Shown piece after piece: positions 6,803-12,086 of a stretch of 12,086 bases of DNA; the stretch's first letter is position 1, and every line of letters begins with the position of its first letter. The stretch comes from CAZOSF01 sp964582415 (lineage in GTDB: Bacteria > Bacteroidota > Bacteroidia > Flavobacteriales > Flavobacteriaceae): positions 1 through 12,086 of the forward strand of contig CAZOSF010000069.1 of assembly GCA_964582415.1 (NCBI GenBank), in the 5' to 3' direction. The translations under genes were made by a program, and so were the position numbers. The notes beneath the pieces are model-generated. The model was given only the letters and a program-made list of their open reading frames with translations, was not told the DNA's origin and made no database searches.

Positions 6803-9169
6803 TTAAAATTTAAAGTTATAGGTCACGGCAGGAACGATTCCGAAGATGGAAGTACGAACGGCCTCATTGACCCCCGTGTCGTCGTTTTGTCTAAAGTTGA
6901 TGGAAGCGGCATTTCTCCTATTGTAGGCATTATAAATGCTAAAAACCCACTCTCCCTGCCAATTCCTGTTTTTATTTTTTCTTGGGGTTAACACGGCTGA
7001 AAGATCCAATCTATGGTAGCTAGGAAGCCGCTCTTGATTACGCAATCCATAATAAGGAATTACGATATCCTGAATCACAAATTGCCCGATAGGGTAATTG
7101 GTAGGACGACCGGTTTGAAACACAAAGTTTCCATTGAAAGACCATTTATCGTTCAATTGATAATTGGCGTAAACGGATATATCATGCGGACGGTCATATG
7201 GGGTGTTATACCATTCCCCACGATTGATCCCTATCTCCCCTTCGTTGCGAGGAGGGGTTCGTTGTTCACTTTTAGAAAGGGTATAGGCGAGCCAACCTTG
7301 AAGGTTTCCGGTGTTTTTTCGAAGAAGAAATTCAATTCCATAAGCTCGAGCTTCCCCATTCAAAATGACCTGTTCAATGGCATTGTTCGCAATTAGGTTA
7401 GCCCCATCGATATAATCGATACGGTTTTGAACATCCTTATAATAGGTCTCCACCTCTAGGGAATAATCGCGATTGGCCAAATAGGTAAACACTCCTAAGG
7501 CATATTGGTCCAAAAGCTGTGGCTTCACAAAAGGGCCACTTGGGGTCCATACATCCAAAGGTGTTGGGGAGCTCGTATTCGAAAGAAGGTGCAAATACTG
7601 AGACAATCTTGTATAGCTTGCCTTCAACGATAGGTCGTCCGAGAAAGAATAAGAGACCGAAATCCTTGGTTCTAGATTGGTGTAGGATTTCAATTGGTCA
7701 CTGCGACTGGAAGACACAGTTGCAATCGGATCAGCTTCTTCATAAATCAACAATAAGGGATCAAAAACAACTGGATTATTGTCTTCATACACGTTGATTT
7801 CCTTTTGGCCAAAACGAATAAAATGACTCAAACGAATACCATATTCCACGCTAAGGGAAGGTGTAATCTCCTGCTCCACGTCGATATAGGCCGCTGTTTC
7901 GTTGGCATATTTTTTAATGAGCTGTTCTTCAACGATACCCGATTCTGGACTGTTGGGAATAATTTTTCCAGGATTGAAACTATAATAGATGTTGTTCAGC
8001 CCGTAATTGATTTGAAGATTGTTGGAGAGATAATGTTTTAAGTCGTATTTCAGATTGAAGTTGCGTATTCCCGAATTCCATTCGAAACCTACAAAATCCA
8101 ATTCCAGTCCATAGTAATAATCGGAATAGATCAGAGAAAGATTGGAAAAGAGCTTTTCCGAAAAGATATGGTTCCATCTGAAATTCCCCACGGCATTACC
8201 ATAGGTATTTACGAAACTCTCATTGATACTGAATAAATCCCTTCCGAAATAACCAGACAAGAAAATGTTGTTTTTATCATTGATACGGTAGTTGAGTTTG
8301 GTATTTAAATCATAGAAATAAGCCTTGTTATCAATATCGAATAAGGGTAGAAATAGGTGGGCATAGGAAGCTCTTCCGCCAATTAGGAAGGCAGCTTGGT
8401 CTTTTTTAATGGGTCCCTCCGCTAATAGGCGACTGGAAACCGCGCCGATACCTCCTTGAAATTCATACGACTGGCTATTCCCTTCTTTTTGAAAAATATC
8501 AAGAACTGAAGAAACACGCCCCCCGTAGCGGGAAGGTATACTTCCCTTAAATAGTTTCACATCTTTGATGGCATCTGGGTTAAAAACCGAAAAGAAGCCA
8601 AAAAGGTGGGAGGAATTAAATATGGTGGCCTCATCTAGCAGAATGAGATTTTGATCTACCGCACCTCCACGGACATTAAACCCAGAAGATCCTTCACCCG
8701 CATTGGTCACACCGGGCAGTAATAAAATGGATTTAACCACATCGGCCTCTCCCAAGACCACAGGAATTTGTTTTATGGTGTTCGCGGAGAGTGTGCTCAC
8801 ACTCATCTGAGGTGTACGAATATTGATACCTTCCTTATTGGCTTTTACCACAACCTCTTCCAATTCTTCCGCATCACTTTCCATACGAATGTTGAAGGTC
8901 TGATTCGAAGAAAGGGTTATATTTATGGTTTGATCTTTAAACCCTAAGCCCGAATAGGTGATTTCGTAAGTGCCTTCCGGTAGGGTGATGGAATAGAATC
9001 CGTACTCATTGGAAATAGTTCCTGCTCGAAGGGAGGGAATGATCACATTTACCCCGATCAAGGTTTCTCCCGTTTCTGCTTCTTGGATGGAACCACTAAG
9101 GGTATATTTTTGTTGTGCCTGAAGGGCGAAACATCCCATCACAGCTATCCAGAAAAGTATCTTTCTCAA
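6803..9169 (-). CDS. TonB-dependent outer-membrane receptor with CarboxypepD_reg-like domain
   Basis: This 788-residue outer-membrane transporter has a signal peptide (1-19, cleaved near LQAQ), a carboxypeptidase-regulatory-like beta-sandwich (about 23-105; GSIQEAETGETLIGVNVIIP, then TISNEYGFYSITLPEGTYEI), a linker with EELEEVVVKA (101-110), a plug domain (about 120-230) with GFNVRGGAVDQNLILLDEA and IKDVKLFKGSIPSRYGGRVS, and a long beta-barrel that ends in the typical terminal phenylalanine (VTYNFKF). It takes up a ligand using TonB energy; the substrate cannot be read. The start is TTG at 9169: it alone preserves the signal peptide, an in-frame TAA lies at 9178-9176, and the next ATG is codon 11 inside the hydrophobic core. 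It forms an operon with the DUF4249-type lipoprotein two bases downstream. It is not part of the glycosyl-glycerate operon, which is convergent, although a joint role in uptake is possible. Confidence 0.92.
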   Translation of the reverse strand: MRKILFWIAVMGCFALQAQQKYTLSGSIQEAETGETLIGVNVIIPSLRAGTISNEYGFYSITLPEGTYEITYSGLGFKDQTINITLSSNQTFNIRMESDAEELEEVVVKANKEGINIRTPQMSVSTLSANTIKQIPVVLGEADVVKSILLLPGVTNAGEGSSGFNVRGGAVDQNLILLDEATIFNSSHLFGFFSVFNPDAIKDVKLFKGSIPSRYGGRVSSVLDIFQKEGNSQSYEFQGGIGAVSSRLLAEGPIKKDQAAFLIGGRASYAHLFLPLFDIDNKAYFYDLNTKLNYRINDKNNIFLSGYFGRDLFSINESFVNTYGNAVGNFRWNHIFSEKLFSNLSLIYSDYYYGLELDFVGFEWNSGIRNFNLKYDLKHYLSNNLQINYGLNNIYYSFNPGKIIPNSPESGIVEEQLIKKYANETAAYIDVEQEITPSLSVEYGIRLSHFIRFGQKEINVYEDNNPVVFDPLLLIYEEADPIATVSSSRSDQLKSYTNLEPRISVSYSFSDDLSLKASYTRLSQYLHLLSNTSSPTPLDVWTPSGPFVKPQLLDQYALGVFTYLANRDYSLEVETYYKDVQNRIDYIDGANLIANNAIEQVILNGEARAYGIEFLLRKNTGNLQGWLAYTLSKSEQRTPPRNEGEIGINRGEWYNTPYDRPHDISVYANYQLNDKWSFNGNFVFQTGRPTNYPIGQFVIQDIVIPYYGLRNQERLPSYHRLDLSAVLTPRKNKNRNWQGEWVFSIYNAYNRRNAASINFRQNDDTGVNEAVRTSIFGIVPAVTYNFKF

Positions 9170-9185
9170 AGCAATTTAGTTTGTT

Positions 9186-9213
9186 CAAAGATAGTTGATA
9201 CTTCTTAAACAAA
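9186..9213 (-). promoter_or_regulatory. Promoter candidate for the TonB receptor operon
   Basis: On the minus strand TTTG (9213-9210) is followed after 16 bases by TATCTTTG (9193-9186), a perfect match to the Bacteroidota -7 consensus TAnnTTTG. Spacing is one short of the range I recall for flavobacteria (17-23 from TTG). Transcription would begin near 9180, leaving a leader of only about 10 nt before the TTG start codon. The -33 element lies in the T-tract of the icd terminator. Confidence 0.5.
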
Positions 9214-9237
9214 AAAGCCCTTCCAAAGGGAAGGGCT
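9211..9237 (-). terminator. Rho-independent terminator of icd
   Basis: A 9-bp perfect stem, AGCCCTTCC with GGAAGGGCT (9216-9224 and 9229-9237), closes a four-base loop. It is followed on the minus strand by six T bases (the first from the stem edge) and then G. It lies 25 bp past the icd stop codon and has the right orientation for icd only. Confidence 0.9.
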
Positions 9238-9261
9238 GTTAAATTCTATTAAATCAATTAA

Positions 9262-11487
9262 CTATATTGCATTTAGTATAGCATTGAAAGTTGCGCTAGG
9301 TCGCATCTCAGCATTTACAAGTGCTTCAGTAGGCCAATAGTAACCCTCTATTTCCACTGGGGCACCTTGAGCGGCGTTCAATTCGTTTACAATTTTAGCT
9401 TCATTGGCTCGGAGCTGATCGGCCACCGGGGTAAACTGAGCTTTAAGAGCGCTGCTTTTATCCTGGGCAGCTAAGGCTTCTGCCCAATAGAGGGCTAGAT
9501 AGAAATGACTGCCACGGTTATCCAATTCATTCACTTTTCGTGAAGGAGATTTTTGGTTTTCCAACAATTTCTCTGTAGCCTGATCTAGAGTTTCGGCCAA
9601 CAACAAGGCATTAGGATTGTCGTACTTTTCACCATAAAATTCCAAAGAAACAGCCAGGGCCAAAAATTCACCAAGGGAATCCCATCTTAGGTGACCTTCC
9701 TCAACGAATTGCTGTACGTGTTTTGGCGCAGAGCCTCCTGCTCCAGTTTCAAACAATCCCCCTCCGTTCATCAATGGAATGATGGAAAGCATTTTAGCAC
9801 TTGTGCCCAATTCTAAAATTGGGAATAAATCGGTAAGATAGTCACGCAAAACATTCCCAGTTATTGAAATGGTGTTTTCACCTTTCTTCATTCGCTCCAA
9901 ACTGTATTGGGTAGCTTCTTCAGGGCTCATTATTAAAATTGTAAGTCCAGAAGTGTCATGCTGTGGAAGATAGGTGTTTACCTTATTGATGATTTCTGCG
10001 TCGTGTGCACGGTTCTTATCCAACCAGAATACGGCTGGCCAACCTGTGGCTCTGGCTCGACTTACTCCAAGTTTAATCCAATCTTGAACCGGAAGATCTT
10101 TTACTTGGCACATACGCCAAATGTCTCCTTGAGCTACTTTGTGTTCCAAAAGCACTTTTCCAGCGCTGTTGCGAACTACTACGGTTCCTTCTGAAGGTAT
10201 CTCGAAGGTTTTATCGTGTGATCCATATTCTTCCGCTTTTTGGGCCATCAATCCCACGTTCGGTACCGTTCCCATGGTTCGTGGATCGAAGGCGCCATGT
10301 GTTCTACAGAAGTCAATAGTAGCTTGGTAAACACCAGCATAACTACTGTCCGGTATTACTGCTTTGGTATCACGGGTTTCTCCATGCTTGTCCCACATTT
10401 TTCCGGAGTTACGAATCATGGCAGGCATGGAAGCATCGATAATTACATCACTTGGAACGTGTAGGTTGGTAATTCCTTTATCACTGTTCACCATAGCGAG
10501 GTCTGGTCCTTGATGCAAGATATTTTCAATATCATTTTCAATCGCTTTGCGCTTCTCTTCAGGCAGTTCACTTAATTTTCCAACTAAATCACCCAAACCG
10601 TTATTCACATCAACACCGAGTGAGGCGAAGACATCACCATATATTTCGAATAGCTCTGTAAAGAAAACCTTTACCGCATGTCCAAAGATGATGGGATCAC
10701 TAACCTTCATCATGGTCGCTTTCATGTGCAATGAAAATAAAACGCCTTTATCTCGGGCATCTTTTACTTGTTCACGAAGGAATTTAAGCAGGGCTTTTTT
10801 CTCCATTACGGAGGCATCGATAATTTCTCCTTTTAGAACTGCCAATCCCTTTTTTAAATAGGTTTCGTTTCCGTTGGTATCGACATGAACTATGTCTAAA
10901 GCATCGGCTTCAGGCAGGGTAACCGATTTTTCTGTATGTCGGAAATCCCCATGATCCATAGTCGATACGTGTGTTTTGGAATCGGCGCTCCAGGCACCCA
11001 TGCTATGCGGGTGCTTTTTGGCATAATTTTTCACAGCTTGAGGGGCACGTCGATCGCTATTTCCTTCACGAAGCACAGGATTCACGGCACTACCTTTAAT
11101 TTTGTCATAGCGTGCTTTAATTTTTTGTTCTTCCTCAGACTTCGGTTCTTCTGGATAATCAGGTAATTTATATCCTTTCTTCTGAAGTTCTTTGATTGCT
11201 GCGTTTAGCTGTGGTATGGACGCACTGATATTTGGTAATTTGATAATATTGGCTTCTGGTGTTAGGGCCAATTCACCCAATTCAGCCAGGGCATCACCCA
11301 TACGTTGTTCTTCGGTTAGGAATTCTGGAAAGTTGGCGATGATTCTCCCTGCTAAAGAAATATCCCTAGTTTCAATTTGAACCTGTGAGGATTTGGTGTA
11401 GGCTTTGATAATAGGAAGGAGGGAATGGGTGGCTAGAAAGGGGGCTTCGTCTGTTTTGGTGTAGATAATTTTAGCTGTGTTGTTCAT
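9262..11487 (-). CDS. icd: Isocitrate dehydrogenase, NADP-dependent, monomeric type
   Basis: This 741-residue cytoplasmic TCA-cycle enzyme oxidises isocitrate to 2-oxoglutarate and CO2 with NADP+. It belongs to the monomeric (IDH-II) class of about 740 residues, not to the dimeric class of about 420. Visible signatures are SAVNPVLREGNSDRRAP (133-149), HMKATMMKVSDP (254-265), MVNSDKGITNLHVPSD (332-347), IIDASMPAMIRNSGKMWDKH (349-368), GNVLRDY (544-550), TGAGGSAPKHVQQF (581-594) and GHLRWDSLGEFLA (598-610). Compared with the Azotobacter vinelandii enzyme from memory, the metal, substrate and cofactor residues fall one position later: Ser133, Lys256, Asp351, Tyr421, Arg548, Asp549, His590, Arg601; all are present. 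The ATG at 11487 gives the normal family N-terminus (IIYTKTDEAPFLATHSLLPI). The gene is complete, with its own promoter candidate (11568-11538) and terminator (9237-9211), so it is probably a single-gene transcript. Confidence 0.98.
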   Translation of the reverse strand: MNNTAKIIYTKTDEAPFLATHSLLPIIKAYTKSSQVQIETRDISLAGRIIANFPEFLTEEQRMGDALAELGELALTPEANIIKLPNISASIPQLNAAIKELQKKGYKLPDYPEEPKSEEEQKIKARYDKIKGSAVNPVLREGNSDRRAPQAVKNYAKKHPHSMGAWSADSKTHVSTMDHGDFRHTEKSVTLPEADALDIVHVDTNGNETYLKKGLAVLKGEIIDASVMEKKALLKFLREQVKDARDKGVLFSLHMKATMMKVSDPIIFGHAVKVFFTELFEIYGDVFASLGVDVNNGLGDLVGKLSELPEEKRKAIENDIENILHQGPDLAMVNSDKGITNLHVPSDVIIDASMPAMIRNSGKMWDKHGETRDTKAVIPDSSYAGVYQATIDFCRTHGAFDPRTMGTVPNVGLMAQKAEEYGSHDKTFEIPSEGTVVVRNSAGKVLLEHKVAQGDIWRMCQVKDLPVQDWIKLGVSRARATGWPAVFWLDKNRAHDAEIINKVNTYLPQHDTSGLTILIMSPEEATQYSLERMKKGENTISITGNVLRDYLTDLFPILELGTSAKMLSIIPLMNGGGLFETGAGGSAPKHVQQFVEEGHLRWDSLGEFLALAVSLEFYGEKYDNPNALLLAETLDQATEKLLENQKSPSRKVNELDNRGSHFYLALYWAEALAAQDKSSALKAQFTPVADQLRANEAKIVNELNAAQGAPVEIEGYYWPTEALVNAEMRPSATFNAILNAI

Positions 11488-11511
11488 GAGATAGTAATTT
11501 CATTCCATATT

Positions 11512-11533
11512 AAAACCCTCCAGAACTGAAGGG
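11512..11533 (-). other. Terminator-like hairpin in the icd leader
   Basis: On the minus strand CCCTTCA and TGGAGGG (11533-11527 and 11522-11516) pair over seven positions, one of them U-G, around a GUUC loop, and four T bases follow (11515-11512). It lies 25-45 nt upstream of the icd start and immediately after the predicted transcription start. It could stabilise the 5' end of icd mRNA, stop transcripts coming from the RNA gene upstream, or act as an attenuator. Its first arm (AGCCCTTC) matches the first arm of the terminator behind icd. Confidence 0.5.
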
Positions 11534-11537
11534 CTCC

Positions 11538-11568
11538 CAAAGATACGGATTCCCTCTGTAGCTATCAA
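11538..11568 (-). promoter_or_regulatory. icd promoter candidate
   Basis: On the minus strand TTG (11568-11566), 20 bases, then TATCTTTG (11545-11538) match both elements and the spacing of the Bacteroidota housekeeping promoter. Transcription would begin near 11532, giving a leader of about 45 nt that starts with the hairpin at 11533-11516. Confidence 0.6.
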
Positions 11569-11600
11569 GTAAATCGGTTGCAGAATCTATGAAAAGTCGG

Positions 11601-11648
11601 CTAAAACAAGAAAAGCCATTTCATTGTATTGCTACTTTGAAATGGCTT
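11601..11648 (-). terminator. Terminator candidate at the 3' end of the structured RNA
   Basis: AAGCCATTTCA (11613-11623) and TGAAATGGCTT (11638-11648) form an 11-bp perfect stem with a 14-base loop. Read on the minus strand the stem is followed by the T-rich tail TTCTTGTTTT (11612-11603), after two T bases within the stem. On the plus strand the tail is CTTGTGAATC, which is not T-rich. The orientation therefore suits a minus-strand transcript ending here, about 115 bp upstream of icd. The long loop and the interrupted T-tract lower the confidence. Confidence 0.6.
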
Positions 11649-12046
11649 CTTGTGAATCAAATCGTTACCAGCTAACCTATTAAAGTTCGAGACAGGTTTA
11701 TTAAACCCCTGTAGCTGTGATTTGCTTCAAATGAGTGGTTCTTCGTTTTGGACTGATTCTGTATTGAACAGAGACATTTCCTGAGGTTGCTACAGTTTAC
11801 ACCGTTGCTTCCTTGCGGAGTTTCTGGAACTGTACTACGTCTTTCCTTGCGGAAAGTTTTAGTACGTCTTTCACTCCGATCGGTTCACTATGATCAGGGA
11901 TCATAGCGGCCCAAGTGAGGTTCCACTCGGCTTTCGCTACCTGTGCTCTTCGCACCTAATGATAAGAAGAGCCACCCTATGGATATCGAAAGCTATGATA
12001 AAGAACGTTACTTTATGGTATCGCAGTGATTAGTGCATCACATTGA
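11603..12046 (-). ncRNA. Candidate structured non-coding RNA, about 440 nt
   Basis: This stretch has no protein frame of note but is crowded with stems. Read on the minus strand, 5' to 3': GUGAU/AUCAC (12041-12026); AUAAAG/CUUUAU (12016-11998); GUGC/GCAC (11955-11943); CCGAGUG/CACUUGG (11930-11911); CGCUAUGAUC/GAUCAUAGUG (11908-11886, 10 bp); an outer CGGAGU/ACUCCG (11878-11873 with 11821-11816) enclosing GUACUA/UAGUAC and CUUUCC/GGAAAG capped by GCAA (11865-11832); ACGGU/ACUGU capped by GUAA (11805-11792); UCUGU/ACAGA (11772-11758); a two-part stem CAAAUC/GAUUUG plus CAGCUA/UAGCUG (11724-11712 with 11674-11658) enclosing another hairpin (11711-11693); then the terminator stem. Three stems contain G-U pairs that would be A-C mismatches on the plus strand, and the GNRA loops exist only on the minus strand. 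Conserved cores of RNase P RNA, tmRNA and SRP RNA were not found. The function is unknown. It might instead be a long leader of icd, but the terminator and icd promoter in between argue against this. Confidence 0.6.
11809..11853 (-). repeat. Duplicated GCAA-hairpin motif in the RNA candidate
   Basis: The 11-base motif TCCGCAAGGAA (minus-strand reading) occurs twice, at 11853-11843 and 11819-11809, 34 bp apart. The first copy sits in a full hairpin, CUUUCC-GCAA-GGAAAG. The second can form only a short UCC-GCAA-GGA hairpin, and its ACUCCG part can instead pair with CGGAGU at 11878-11873, so it may take part in two alternative folds. Confidence 0.7.
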
Positions 12047-12051
12047 TATTG

Positions 12052-12082
12052 CTAAAGTACACTTGTGATTTAAAAATCCAAA
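12052..12082 (-). promoter_or_regulatory. Promoter candidate for the structured RNA
   Basis: On the minus strand TTTG (12082-12079), 19 bases, then TACTTTAG (12059-12052) fit the Bacteroidota promoter with five of six fixed positions of TAnnTTTG. Transcription would begin near 12046, directly upstream of the first hairpin. It lies only four bases from the right edge, so its upstream context is not visible. Confidence 0.4.
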
Positions 12083-12086
12083 TTTT

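Noticed and set aside
11683..11699. GTTCGAGAC resembling a tRNA T-loop
   Set aside because: No flanking T-stem, acceptor stem, anticodon arm or CCA could be fitted on either strand.
11809..11878. CRISPR array or tandem repeat
   Set aside because: Only two copies of an 11-base motif, with a further partial repeat of ACGTCTTTC explained by hairpin arms; no regular spacers.
11603..12046. RNase P RNA, tmRNA or SRP RNA as identity of the structured region
   Set aside because: The conserved GAGGAAAGTCC of RNase P, the tRNA-like ends of tmRNA, and the SRP tetraloop core were not found on either strand.

Overview
The window looks like the chromosome of a marine-type member of the Flavobacteriaceae (phylum Bacteroidota). 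The grounds are a moderately AT-rich composition, a TonB-dependent receptor paired with a DUF4249-type lipoprotein, DUF4412-like and DUF6095-like small proteins, a monomeric isocitrate dehydrogenase, few Shine-Dalgarno sequences, and several promoter candidates of the Bacteroidota type (TTTG or TTG, then TAnnTTTG). Genus and species cannot be read from the sequence.

Layout from left to right. (1) On the minus strand: the 5' part of a secreted DUF4412-like protein running off the left edge, a small two-helix membrane protein (DUF6095-like), and murQ (MurNAc-6-phosphate etherase); the last two overlap by ATGA. (2) Divergent from murQ, after only 32 bp, a tight plus-strand operon: a GH63-type cytoplasmic hydrolase of the mannosylglycerate/glucosylglycerate hydrolase group, a sodium/solute symporter, and a type-II glycerate kinase. 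(3) Convergent to it on the minus strand: a TonB-dependent receptor followed by a DUF4249-type lipoprotein. (4) On the minus strand: icd, a complete monomeric NADP-dependent isocitrate dehydrogenase with its own promoter and terminator. (5) From 11488 to the right edge, about 600 bp without a protein gene. It holds the icd promoter and, further right, a dense set of hairpins best explained as a roughly 440-nt structured RNA on the minus strand, with its own promoter and terminator candidates.

Two things stand out. First, the three plus-strand genes form a plausible short pathway: the symporter imports a glycosyl-glycerate (mannosylglycerate, the red-algal solute digeneaside, or glucosylglycerate), the hydrolase splits it into a hexose and D-glycerate, and the kinase sends the glycerate into lower glycolysis as 2-phosphoglycerate. 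This rests on family recognition plus gene order. Second, the intergenic RNA candidate has several stems that close with G-U pairs only when read on the minus strand, and GNRA tetraloops (GCAA, GUAA) only on that strand. I could not match it to RNase P RNA, tmRNA, SRP RNA or a group I/II intron. No mobile element, CRISPR array, tRNA or rRNA was seen.
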